From positions 5,828,001 to 5,892,000 of the forward strand of contig NZ_AP022598.1 of the NCBI RefSeq assembly GCF_010725485.1: a stretch of DNA of 64,000 nucleotides, written 5' to 3'. A program made the position numbers and the translations under genes. Source of the stretch: Mycolicibacterium parafortuitum (GTDB taxonomy: Bacteria; Actinomycetota; Actinomycetes; Mycobacteriales; Mycobacteriaceae). How positions within the stretch are numbered: the stretch's first letter is position 1; every line of letters begins with the position of its first letter. The notes under the pieces are model-generated. The model had not been told where the DNA came from. It did no database searches and saw only the letters and a program-made list of their open reading frames with translations. This document shows, in pieces, positions 1 through 7,843 of this stretch.

Positions 1-1364
1 AACGCGCTGCCGACCATCTGCAGGCCCACCGGGAACGGCAGGCCGGACTCTGTCGTCGTGAATCCGCCGGGGAAGGTGATGGTGGGCAGCTGCGAGAGGG
101 TGAACGGCACGGTGAAGCGGTGCACGCCCGCGGTGGTCTCCTCGTCCATCCGGATCATCTTCTCCACCGGTGGCGCGATGAACGACATGGCCGGAATCAG
201 CACCCCGTCCAGGGGAGCCAGTGCGGCTTCCATCTCGCCCTTGAACCTCAGGCGACGCTGCAGAAGCTCGTCGTATTCGATACCGGACATCGCGATGCCG
301 CGCTCGATCAGCTCACGCAATGCGGGACCATAGGTATCCCGATGCTCGGGGAACACCGCCTGGTGCGCCCGCGCGGTCTGCACCGCACAGACCCCGAACC
401 AGTCGGTGATGGCCTGGGCGGGATCAGGTAGATCGGTGTGCACCAGCTCGGCACCCAACTCCCGCAACATCTCTTCGGCGCCGCGGTGTGCCTGTTCCAC
501 ATCGGAACTGACGTCTCGATAGCTCCATGACGGATCGACGCCGATTCGCACACCCCGCAACGACGCCGGCATCTCGGTACCGAACTCCGGTACCGGCTGC
601 AGCGAAGCGGTCGGATCACGCGGATCGGCCCCGGCGATCGCCGCGAGGATCAACCCGGCGTCCCGCGCAGAACGGCAGATCGGCCCGACGTGGTCGAGCG
701 TGGCGGCCAACTCGACGACACCGGCACGGCTGACCCGTGACCAGGTGGGCTTCAGACCGGTGGCGCCGTTGGAGGCCGACGGCATGCGGATGGAGCCGCC
801 GGTATCCGAACCCAATGCGCCGTAGCATAATCCGGCAACCGGGGCTACTCCACTGCCACTCGAGGAGACCCCGACCCAGCGACTGGGGTCCCACGGATTC
901 AGCGGCGCCCGGAATGGGGGCGTGTGCTCGGTGTACACCCCTTCGGTGGTGTGCACCTTGCCCACGATCACGGCGCCGGCCTCTTCGAGCCTGGTCACCA
1001 CCGTAGCCGTGTCATTGGCCACCTGACCGGCGCGCAACGCCATACCGGCTTCGGTGCGCCACCCGGCTTTGTCGTAGATGTCCTTGATGGCCAACGGAAT
1101 ACCGTCCAATGGACCACGCGTGCCGCCGGCTCTGCGGCGCTCGTCGGATTCCTTCGCGCGCAGCAGGGCCTCGTCGGCGGCGACGAACGCAAACGACCCC
1201 AGGCGCTGGTCGACGGCGCCGATCCGTTCCAGTGTCATCTCGGTCAACTGCAAAGAGGTGACATCTCCGGCGGACAACAGCGGCACGAGTTCGCTGATCT
1301 CCCGGTAGTGCAGTGCCGGATCCGCCGTGTCGCTAACCCGGGTGTCGGTGTCGCTGTCGGTCAT
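1..1364 (-). CDS. Amidase-signature hydrolase (3' end beyond window)
   Basis: Amidase-signature enzyme that should hydrolyse a carboxamide to acid and ammonia; the substrate is unknown. About 454 codons are present and the frame runs off the left edge, so the C-terminus is missing. The Ser-cisSer-Lys triad is readable: Lys94 in PLAIKD, candidate cis-Ser167 in GVSSSGSG, and nucleophile Ser191 in GSDTGGSIR. The spacing fits the family. The ATG lies 23 nt after the stop of the permease gene on the same strand, so the two are probably cotranscribed, which suggests that the permease imports the amide or its precursor. GatA or another amidase subfamily cannot be excluded, but there is no GatB/GatC nearby. 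Confidence 0.85.
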   Translation of the reverse strand, partial: MTDSDTDTRVSDTADPALHYREISELVPLLSAGDVTSLQLTEMTLERIGAVDQRLGSFAFVAADEALLRAKESDERRRAGGTRGPLDGIPLAIKDIYDKAGWRTEAGMALRAGQVANDTATVVTRLEEAGAVIVGKVHTTEGVYTEHTPPFRAPLNPWDPSRWVGVSSSGSGVAPVAGLCYGALGSDTGGSIRMPSASNGATGLKPTWSRVSRAGVVELAATLDHVGPICRSARDAGLILAAIAGADPRDPTASLQPVPEFGTEMPASLRGVRIGVDPSWSYRDVSSDVEQAHRGAEEMLRELGAELVHTDLPDPAQAITDWFGVCAVQTARAHQAVFPEHRDTYGPALRELIERGIAMSGIEYDELLQRRLRFKGEMEAALAPLDGVLIPAMSFIAPPVEKMIRMDEETTAGVHRFTVPFTLSQLPTITFPGGFTTTESGLPFPVGLQMVGSA

Positions 1365-1387
1365 TTCTTCAATCCTTTTCAACACTT

Positions 1388-2917
1388 CTAGGCTCGCTCG
1401 CCGGCATCGACGGTCGTCGACGTCCGCTGGTCGGCCATGGGATCCTCGGACTCGGCGGCCGGCAGCCCGTATTGGGAACCCTTGCTCAGGATAGTCAACG
1501 GGACGTACACGATGGGCCCCACCAGCATCGCTGCGAACGAGGCGAAGTACAGCGGGTACACGCCGGCCACTCCGAGTGCACCGACCGCGATACCGGTTGC
1601 AAGAGCGGTCATTCCACAGTAGTTCCAGTTCTTCACCCTACCCTCGCGGAACTCGACCAGCGTGCTCGGGGCGAGTTTGAGCAACTTGCGGCAGATGAAG
1701 TAGTCGCTGAGAAGGATGAAAATCCAGGTGTTGGTCATGATGCCGGTGACTGCGAGGAACTTGTCGGTGTACTGCAACACGTTGATCGGGTACAGCGCGA
1801 TTCCGAGGACGACCAGCAGCACCATCCACCACTGCCGTCCGACGCGCTTCGGCGAGAGCACATCCCAGGCATTCGACAGTGCCAGTGATCCCGAGTAGAG
1901 ATTCATCACGTTGATCCGGACCTGGGTCAGGATCGCGAAGACGACGCCGAGCACTCCCATCACCACCGCGAAGATCAGCCCGGGGTCGGTGGCGGCCAGC
2001 TCGCGGGCAGAGCGCTCACCGTCGAAGTACTCGATCATCGTGAACCCGAGGAAAACGCCGAGCACCATGACGACCGAGATCATCAACAGTTCGATCAGCA
2101 TGACCCCACCGGTGCCGACGTAGGACACCGAGCGCTTCACGAAACGTCCGTAGTCGGTGGCGATGAGCGCCTGGAACACCACCTGGCCATTGGCCAGGCT
2201 CAGGGCCTGCCACATCGCGGTTGCCGTCACACCGTCTTCGACAACCCATTCGCCCGGCCCGGCGAGCACATAACCGTTGGCCAGCATCACCATTCCGATG
2301 ACGAAGAGGATCAGGAATATCGGCATACCGAAGCGCTGCAGGACATTCATCGAATGCATACCCCGCCACGAGTAGTACAGCGCGATCAACGCGACGACGG
2401 CGAAGACCACGCTGGCCGCTGCGGAATCGATGGATATCCCGAGGATCTCACTGAGCCCGTGGGAGACGATGCTGCCCTCGAAGATGAAGTAGAAGACGTA
2501 GTTCACGGCGTAGACGAAGGAGGCGATAGCCGAACCCCGTGCGCCGAAACCCAAGCCGCGGGAAAGCAGTGGCAGCGAGAGGCCCTGCTGGCTGGCGATC
2601 CGCATGATCAGCGCACCGACCACCGTCGCACCGATGACCATATAGGCGATAGGGACGAGCACTCCCGGCCAGCCGACCAGAAATCCCATCTGGCCGCCCA
2701 ACGCAAACCAGAACATCGCGGTCACGTTGCCGGTGAGCACGAGCAGGATGGCAGGTCGACGCCAGCGCTGGCTGTCCGGCACCCGGGTGGTCGCATAACT
2801 TTCCACCTGGTCGTCCAAACTGGTGGCCGGACCGTGGAAGTAGCTTCTCAAACTCAAGGCGTGAGTCCTTTCCGACTCGAGATCTGCGCGGGGTTCGGGC
2901 GCGTTCGGTGACATCAC
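1388..2917 (-). CDS. NCS1-family nucleobase/hydantoin-type permease
   Basis: Integral membrane permease of the nucleobase:cation symporter-1 family (CodB, Mhp1, allantoin permease type). It should take up a nucleobase, hydantoin or related small heterocycle with a cation. Roughly twelve hydrophobic segments follow a hydrophilic N-terminus of about 50 residues, and the 509-residue length is normal. The SQQGLSLPLLSRGLGFGARG stretch is typical of the family's early transmembrane region. A GTG is followed directly by an ATG one codon later; neither has a strong Shine-Dalgarno, so the start is uncertain by one codon. The amidase follows on the same strand. The upstream gap carries a CRP-like half-symmetric site and a 12-bp palindrome also found before the lysR/mmsA pair. 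The substrate cannot be read from sequence. Confidence 0.88.
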   Translation of the reverse strand: MMSPNAPEPRADLESERTHALSLRSYFHGPATSLDDQVESYATTRVPDSQRWRRPAILLVLTGNVTAMFWFALGGQMGFLVGWPGVLVPIAYMVIGATVVGALIMRIASQQGLSLPLLSRGLGFGARGSAIASFVYAVNYVFYFIFEGSIVSHGLSEILGISIDSAAASVVFAVVALIALYYSWRGMHSMNVLQRFGMPIFLILFVIGMVMLANGYVLAGPGEWVVEDGVTATAMWQALSLANGQVVFQALIATDYGRFVKRSVSYVGTGGVMLIELLMISVVMVLGVFLGFTMIEYFDGERSARELAATDPGLIFAVVMGVLGVVFAILTQVRINVMNLYSGSLALSNAWDVLSPKRVGRQWWMVLLVVLGIALYPINVLQYTDKFLAVTGIMTNTWIFILLSDYFICRKLLKLAPSTLVEFREGRVKNWNYCGMTALATGIAVGALGVAGVYPLYFASFAAMLVGPIVYVPLTILSKGSQYGLPAAESEDPMADQRTSTTVDAGERA

Positions 2918-2953
2918 GTGGGCGGGACCGACGCCGGAGTCGTTTACCCGTGA

Positions 2954-2969
2954 TGTGAACTACATCTCA
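2954..2969. promoter_or_regulatory. Candidate CRP-like site upstream of the NCS1 permease
   Basis: TGTGA, six bases, then TCTCA. This matches the mycobacterial CRP pattern TGTGA-N6-TCACA with one mismatch. It lies about 37 nt upstream of the permease start. The same bases overlap a 5-bp inverted repeat (GATGT...ACATC). Binding is inferred only. Confidence 0.35.
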
Positions 2970-3014
2970 TCGGCGGTGCGGGCCGAAGTCAATGGACATT
3001 ACTGCACCTCGCCG

Positions 3015-3026
3015 TGCATAAATGCA
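3015..3026. promoter_or_regulatory. 12-bp palindrome, candidate LysR operator (copy 1)
   Basis: TGCATAAATGCA, an interrupted palindrome about 100 nt upstream of the permease start. The complement of the second copy, in the lysR/mmsA intergenic gap, differs at only one base. Two such copies within 1 kb, both at promoters of the same putative pathway, make it a good candidate operator for the neighbouring LysR protein. Confidence 0.5.
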
Positions 3027-3094
3027 GCTGATTCAGCAGGCCGCCGCTACTCTTCAATTAAATTGCAGCGCAACATTTTTCAAGTTCGCGGCGG

Positions 3095-3997
3095 TTAGGC
3101 CTGACGCTTGCCGAGGCTGAGGTCGGGATGCGCCTCGACCGTGTCGCGCAGGAATGCACACACCGTACGCACCCGCTCAAGACGCTCCAGCTCGCGCGGT
3201 ACGACCAACCAGTACAACCTGCGCACACTGAAGGCATCCGGTAGCACCCGGACCAGGCGTTCATCACCGTTGGCGATGTAGGCGGGCAACGGGGCGACAC
3301 CGAGTCCGCTTCGGGCCGCGAGCCAATGCCCGGTGATGTTCGATATCTGCGCGTCGACATTCTGGACATGGGGTAGCTCGTCGAGAATCCTGAGCGGTTC
3401 CACGTCCATCAACGCGTTGACGTACCAGATGAGGGTATGCGCCCGCAGATCGGCAACTTTCGCGATGGGCGGGTGGGAGTCCAGGTACTCGGCGGTCGCG
3501 TAGAGGCCGAGGTGATAGTGGCACAGCACCTCGGAGCGAACCGCGCGCGACGTCGGCCGCTCCAACGTGACGGCCACGTCGAAGTGCCGCTCGGACACAG
3601 CGTTGTGCACGGTGGCCGTAACAAGCTCGACGGTCAGACGCGGGTGCGCATCCTTCAACTCGACGAGGTGTGGCGCGATGATGAACGCACCGAAACCATC
3701 GGTTGCCGTGATACGGATCGACCCGGTGAGGACATCGGGCGTCGCACCCTGGACATCGTAGGCGGCCATCACCGCCGACTCGACGGCCTCCGCGCGGGGC
3801 ATCATCCGCTTACCCGCCTCGGTCAGTCGCCATCCGCTCGGAGCCCGGTCGAACAGCCTCTCCCCCACCGAGCGCTCGAGCGCGGTGATGCGTCGCCCCA
3901 CCGTGGTGTGGTCGACCTCCAATACGCGGGAGGCGTCGCTCAGCCGACCGGCCCGGGCCACTTCGAGAAAGTAGCGAAGATTGTCCGCGCTGAGCAT
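3095..3997 (-). CDS. LysR-family transcriptional regulator
   Basis: LysR-type regulator, 300 residues, the usual length. An N-terminal winged helix-turn-helix (about residues 3-62, starting LSADNLRYFLEVARAGRLSD) is followed by a periplasmic-binding-like effector domain from about residue 90. The ATG was chosen because the HTH begins four residues later and GATCGGAGGTCCC gives a good Shine-Dalgarno; an in-frame upstream ATG at 4060 would add an unlikely 21 residues. The gene is divergent from the semialdehyde dehydrogenase and co-directional with the permease. A 12-bp palindrome lies 15 nt upstream of its start, suggesting autoregulation and control of both flanking units. The effector is unknown; 3-hydroxypropionate or a malonate-semialdehyde precursor would fit the target genes. 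Confidence 0.9.
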   Translation of the reverse strand: MLSADNLRYFLEVARAGRLSDASRVLEVDHTTVGRRITALERSVGERLFDRAPSGWRLTEAGKRMMPRAEAVESAVMAAYDVQGATPDVLTGSIRITATDGFGAFIIAPHLVELKDAHPRLTVELVTATVHNAVSERHFDVAVTLERPTSRAVRSEVLCHYHLGLYATAEYLDSHPPIAKVADLRAHTLIWYVNALMDVEPLRILDELPHVQNVDAQISNITGHWLAARSGLGVAPLPAYIANGDERLVRVLPDAFSVRRLYWLVVPRELERLERVRTVCAFLRDTVEAHPDLSLGKRQA

Positions 3998-4011
3998 GGG
4001 ACCTCCGATCG

Positions 4012-4023
4012 TGCATTTTTGCA
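4012..4023. promoter_or_regulatory. 12-bp palindrome, candidate LysR operator (copy 2)
   Basis: TGCATTTTTGCA in the divergent lysR/mmsA gap, 58 nt before the dehydrogenase start. Its complement, TGCAAAAATGCA, differs from the copy upstream of the permease by one base. The position fits an autoregulated LysR target. Confidence 0.5.
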
Positions 4024-4080
4024 GTACCCGGAGCGTATTTACTCGTTGACTCGTGCGCAAATCTCACTTCCCATGGTGGG

Positions 4081-5592
4081 GTGACTCAGACCGCACCTCA
4101 GCCCTCGACCATCAGCCACTGGTCGAACAACCAACTCTTTCAAGGCTCTTCGGGTCAGACCGCTCCGGTGACGAATCCGGCCTCCGGCGCGGTGACCGGT
4201 CGGGTCGCGTTGGCCTCGGTCGCCGATGCCCAGGCCGTCATCGACGCCGCCGCCGCGGCGTTCCCGGCCTGGCGGGACACCTCGCTGGCCAAGCGCACCC
4301 AGATCCTGTTCCGCTTCCGCGAACTGCTCAACTCCCGCAAAGGCGAGCTGGCCGAAATCATCACCAGCGAGCACGGCAAGGTCGTCTCCGACGCCCTCGG
4401 CGAGGTCGCCCGCGGCCAGGAGGTCGTCGAGTTCGCCTGCGGCATCCCGCATCTGCTCAAGGGCGGCTTCACCGAGAACGCGTCGACCAAAATCGACGTC
4501 TACTCGGTACGCCAGCCGCTGGGCCCGGTCGCGATCATCTCGCCGTTCAACTTCCCCGCCATGGTCCCGATGTGGTTCTTCCCGGTCGCCATCGCCGCGG
4601 GCAACACCGTCGTGCTGAAGCCCTCGGAGAAGGACCCGTCGGCGTCGCTGTGGCTGGCCGAACTGTGGAAGGAAGCCGGCCTGCCCGAAGGCGTCTTCAA
4701 CGTGCTCCAGGGCGACAAGACCGCCGTCGACGAGCTGCTCACCAACCCCAAGATCAAGAGCGTCAGCTTCGTCGGGTCCACCCCGATCGCGCAGTACGTG
4801 TACTCCACCGGCACCGCCGCGGGCAAGCGGGTCCAGGCCCTCGGTGGCGCCAAGAACCACGCCGTGATCCTGCCCGACGCCGACCTCGATCTGGCCGCCG
4901 ACGCGATGGTCAACGCCGGCTTCGGTAGCGCCGGCGAGCGCTGCATGGCCATCAGCGCGTGTGTAGCCGTCGGACCCATCGCCGACGACCTGGTCGCCAA
5001 GATCCGCGAACGCACCACCGGCCTCAAGATCGGCGACGGCACCAAGAACACCGACATGGGTCCTCTGGTCACCAAGGCCCACCGCGACAAGGTCGCCTCC
5101 TACATCGACGCCGGCGAGGCTGCCGGCGCCAAGGTCGTCGTCGACGGACGCACCGTGCAGGCCGACGGTTCCGCTGACGGGTTCTGGCTGGGCCCCACCC
5201 TGCTCGACAACGTCACCCCCGACATGACCGTCTACACCGACGAGATCTTCGGCCCCGTCCTGTCGGTGGTCCGGGTGGACACCTACGACCAGGCGCTGGA
5301 ACTGATCAACAGCAACCCCTACGGCAACGGCACCGCGATCTTCACCAACGACGGCGGCGCGGCCCGGCGGTTCCAGAACGAGGTCGAGGTCGGCATGGTC
5401 GGCATCAACGTGCCCATCCCCGTGCCGATGGCCTACTACAGCTTCGGCGGCTGGAAGGCCTCGCTGTTCGGTGACTCCCACGCCCACGGGATGGACGGCG
5501 TGCAGTTCTTCACCCGCCAGAAGGCCATCACGCAGCGCTGGCTGGACCCCTCGCACGGCGGCATCAACCTCGGCTTCCCCGAGAACGGATAA
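4081..5592 (+). CDS. mmsA: CoA-acylating (methyl)malonate-semialdehyde dehydrogenase
   Basis: NAD- and CoA-dependent aldehyde dehydrogenase of the MmsA/IolA type, 503 residues, converting malonate semialdehyde or methylmalonate semialdehyde to acetyl- or propionyl-CoA. The catalytic Cys288 sits in FGSAGERCMA. The segment QALGGAKNH takes the place where hydrolytic ALDHs carry their general-base Glu, which is characteristic of the CoA-acylating subfamily. NPYGNGTAIFT near the C-terminus also fits. The GTG start overlaps the run GGTGGGG, so the Shine-Dalgarno is weak. It is followed after 4 nt by an iron alcohol dehydrogenase, suggesting an alcohol to semialdehyde to acyl-CoA route. Valine or inositol catabolism are alternative roles, but no companion genes for either are present. 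Confidence 0.9.
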   Translation: MTQTAPQPSTISHWSNNQLFQGSSGQTAPVTNPASGAVTGRVALASVADAQAVIDAAAAAFPAWRDTSLAKRTQILFRFRELLNSRKGELAEIITSEHGKVVSDALGEVARGQEVVEFACGIPHLLKGGFTENASTKIDVYSVRQPLGPVAIISPFNFPAMVPMWFFPVAIAAGNTVVLKPSEKDPSASLWLAELWKEAGLPEGVFNVLQGDKTAVDELLTNPKIKSVSFVGSTPIAQYVYSTGTAAGKRVQALGGAKNHAVILPDADLDLAADAMVNAGFGSAGERCMAISACVAVGPIADDLVAKIRERTTGLKIGDGTKNTDMGPLVTKAHRDKVASYIDAGEAAGAKVVVDGRTVQADGSADGFWLGPTLLDNVTPDMTVYTDEIFGPVLSVVRVDTYDQALELINSNPYGNGTAIFTNDGGAARRFQNEVEVGMVGINVPIPVPMAYYSFGGWKASLFGDSHAHGMDGVQFFTRQKAITQRWLDPSHGGINLGFPENG

Positions 5593-5596
5593 TCCC

Positions 5597-6757
5597 ATGT
5601 CTTACAACGTGACTCTTCCTCGACACAGCAAGATCGGCGCCGGTGCCGCGGCCGACCTCGGGACGCTGTGCGCACAGGTCGGCATCGCGCGTCCGGTCCT
5701 CGTGACCGACGGGTACCTCACCCAGACCGGCCAGGCGGACCGGTTGATGAGCATCCTGCGCCAGGCCGGTTGCGAGCCGGCACTGTTCTCCGAGACGGTG
5801 CCCGATCCGACATCGTCATCCCTGGCGCCCGGACTCGAGACCGTGCGGCGGCATCGGGCCGACGGTGTCATCGGATTCGGTGGCGGTAGCCCCATGGACA
5901 CCGCGAAGGCGCTCGCCGTGCTGGCAGTCGCCGACGGCGACATCGCCTCCTTCAAGGCGCCGAACCTCTACGCCGGACCGGCACTGCCCATCATCGCGGT
6001 ACCGACCACCGCCGGAAGTGGTTCGGAGGCCACACAGTTCACGGTGATCACCGATGACGACACCGATGAGAAAATGCTGTGCCCCGGCCTGTCGTTCCTT
6101 CCGGTCGCCACGGTCATCGACTTCGAGTTGACGATATCGATGCCGGCACGCCTGACCGCCGACACCGGTGTCGACGCGCTGACGCATGCCATCGAGGCCT
6201 TTGTGAGCCGTCGGGCGAATCCGTTCAGCGACGGGTTGGCGCTGGTGGCGATGCGCACCATCAGCGGCAACCTCAGGCGCGCGTACGCCGACGGCGAGGA
6301 TCGTGCCGCGCGGGAAGCGATGATGCTGGCCTCCACGCAGGCCGGAATGGCGTTCTCCAATGCCAGCGTGGCCCTGGTGCACGGAATGAGCCGTCCCATC
6401 GGCGGGCATTTTCATGTCGCACATGGCCTGTCGAACGCGATGCTGCTGCCGGCCGTGACCAGATTCTCGGCACAGGCAGCCACGGCCCGGTATGCCGAGT
6501 GTGCGCGCGCGATGCGCCTCGCCGACGATTCCGCCAGTGATGCCGTGGCCGCGGGTGCGCTGGTCGATGAACTCGACGCACTGTGCGCCGATGTCTCGGT
6601 GCCATCGCCCGCGCAGTACGGCATCGACGCGACGGAGTGGGATTCGCGCCTTGAGGTGATGGCTACGCAGGCGCTGGCCTCCGGATCCCCGGGCAACAAC
6701 CCGCGGGTTCCCGACGCCGACGAGGTGATCGAGCTGTATCAGGCGATCTACCAGTAA
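5597..6757 (+). CDS. Iron-containing alcohol dehydrogenase
   Basis: Group III (Fe) alcohol dehydrogenase, 386 residues, the normal length. NAD-binding GGGSPMDTAKA (about 95-105) and TTAGSGSEAT (137-146) are present. The four metal ligands are visible as Asp193 and His197 in GVDALTHAIEAF, His262 in VHGMSRP, and His276 in HVAHGLSN. It starts 4 nt after mmsA and is almost certainly translated from the same transcript. I infer that it interconverts an omega-hydroxyacid or alcohol (for example 3-hydroxypropionate) with the semialdehyde used by MmsA; the substrate is not determined by the sequence. The gene-poor region follows. Confidence 0.88.
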   Translation: MSYNVTLPRHSKIGAGAAADLGTLCAQVGIARPVLVTDGYLTQTGQADRLMSILRQAGCEPALFSETVPDPTSSSLAPGLETVRRHRADGVIGFGGGSPMDTAKALAVLAVADGDIASFKAPNLYAGPALPIIAVPTTAGSGSEATQFTVITDDDTDEKMLCPGLSFLPVATVIDFELTISMPARLTADTGVDALTHAIEAFVSRRANPFSDGLALVAMRTISGNLRRAYADGEDRAAREAMMLASTQAGMAFSNASVALVHGMSRPIGGHFHVAHGLSNAMLLPAVTRFSAQAATARYAECARAMRLADDSASDAVAAGALVDELDALCADVSVPSPAQYGIDATEWDSRLEVMATQALASGSPGNNPRVPDADEVIELYQAIYQ

Positions 6758-7380
6758 AACCGGGCCGGTTCCCGGTCCGTATCGTGGCCCGCGCAGGGCC
6801 GCCAGTGGGCAGTCCACCGGCATGACGCTGCCCGCGGTGGACCGGCTCAGTGGTGACCTCGCAGTCGCGACCGCGCTGACCTGTCCTGGCAGTCGCTGGT
6901 ACTGACGGAGTCTCGTGGTGACACCGGTGCGGCTCGCGTCGTGCCGGTGTCGCCGACGGCTGTGCACATCGCCCGGGTTGCGGCCGTCATGCGACTGGCC
7001 GACACCGCCGAGGACGGCCCCGAGGGTCTGGATGCGTTATGCGGCGCACGCACCGAGGCGGTCTTGTCGCTTGTTGTCCCACCCGCGTTGATCGCCGGCC
7101 TATGCCATCGGGCCCGGTGCGCTTGCCGTCCTCTTCGTGCCGGCAGCCCCGTGGTCTGCCGGCGCCAACGAAGGCGCTGATTTCCGCTGACGATGACGTC
7201 GTCGAGGCCTACGGATCCGGTGCTGTTGGCTTAGGCGGTCACGGTCCGCCGTTTCATCGGTGCGGGATCGTCCCACTCGCCGTCGTGAACCATCGCACCG
7301 AGCCGAGACGGCATACTCACTTGCACTCGCCAAGCGCTGACATCGTCAGTCAGAAAGCCTGACATACACAAAACCCATGG
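6758..7380. other. Gene-poor stretch with possible decayed coding sequence
   Basis: No intact gene is evident in this 620-nt interval. On the plus strand a frame around 6885-7180 reads like protein (for example PTAVHIARVAAVMRLADTAE), but it lacks a convincing start. Near 7090-7110 it switches: the tail of that frame turns arginine- and cysteine-rich, while the neighbouring frame becomes protein-like (AYAIGPGALAVLFVPAAPWS) up to a stop near 7182. This looks like a frameshifted remnant of unknown family. A 29-codon minus-strand ORF (7231-7320, GTG-AGT-ATG start) has no clear ribosome site. I would not call either as a gene. Confidence 0.3.
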
Positions 7381-7414
7381 AAACGGCCCCCGGAGTGTCC
7401 TCCGAGGGCCGTTT
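7381..7414 (-). terminator. Rho-independent terminator of tRNA-fMet
   Basis: The arms AAACGGCCC...GGAG and CTCC...GGGCCGTTT form a long GC-rich stem with a 4-nt loop, just downstream of the tRNA 3' end. Reading leftward it is followed by CCATGGGTTTTG, a modest T-rich tail. It could also act on plus-strand transcripts. Confidence 0.75.
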
Positions 7415-7421
7415 CACCTAG

Positions 7422-7495
7422 TAGCGGGGACAGGATTCGAACCTGCGACCTCTGGGTTATGAGCCCAGCGAGCTACCGAGCTGCTCCACCCCGCG
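7422..7495 (-). tRNA. Initiator tRNA-fMet (CAT)
   Basis: This is a 74-nt cloverleaf read on the minus strand, without an encoded CCA. The anticodon loop is CTCATAA (anticodon CAT). Three consecutive G:C pairs (GGG/CCC) close the anticodon stem, and the acceptor begins CGCGGGG with a mismatched first base pair (C1 opposite T72). These two features mark the initiator rather than the elongator tRNA-Met. GCAGGTTCGAATCCTGT forms the T arm. The gene stands alone between the gene-poor stretch and the quinate operon. Confidence 0.95.
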
Positions 7496-7618
7496 ACGGG
7501 CAGAAGCTAGGTTACCGGCGTGTAGCTGCGGCTCCAAATCGCCTGTTCAGGGCAGCGATCACCGCGATAACGGCCACCCCTGCCGGCGCACCCGGTCGCC
7601 TCCACGATGGGCTGCCGG

Positions 7619-7843
7619 ATGTCCCGCTTCCGGCCGCCGCAGCGCGCCGCCGACTCGTTCGTCGCCTGGGCCGCCGATGCGTCGGACCGGCAGATGGAAG
7701 CGGACTTCTATTCGCGGGTGGACAAAACCCGACTGTTCGCCGACGGCTACATCGCCGGACGGTCGCGCCACGACTTGCCGCGTCGCGCGGCGACGTGCGC
7801 GGCCATGCGGACCGGGGCATCGGCGAGCGGACGGCCCCGGTAG
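7619..7843 (+). CDS. Possible short hypothetical protein or gene remnant
   Basis: The first 50 or so residues look protein-like (for example AADSFVAWAADASDRQMEAD, then FYSRVDKTRLFADGYIAGRS), with mixed composition unlike a GC shadow. The last third overlaps the 3' end of the qsuB-like gene on the other strand and becomes arginine/alanine-rich. There is no clear Shine-Dalgarno and I recognise no family. It may be the N-terminal remnant of a gene truncated when the neighbouring operon was placed here, or chance. Confidence 0.25.
   Translation: MSRFRPPQRAADSFVAWAADASDRQMEADFYSRVDKTRLFADGYIAGRSRHDLPRRAATCAAMRTGASASGRPR

Noticed and set aside
4039..5598. Long minus-strand open frame opposite mmsA
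   Set aside because: Val/Gly/Asp-rich with no motifs, while the plus strand carries a complete aldehyde dehydrogenase.
7231..7320. 29-codon minus-strand ORF upstream of the tRNA terminator
   Set aside because: No Shine-Dalgarno, no recognised family; too short to support.
7422..7495. Integration site (att) of a mobile element at the tRNA
   Set aside because: No integrase gene, no direct repeat of the tRNA 3' end, and no prophage genes in the window.
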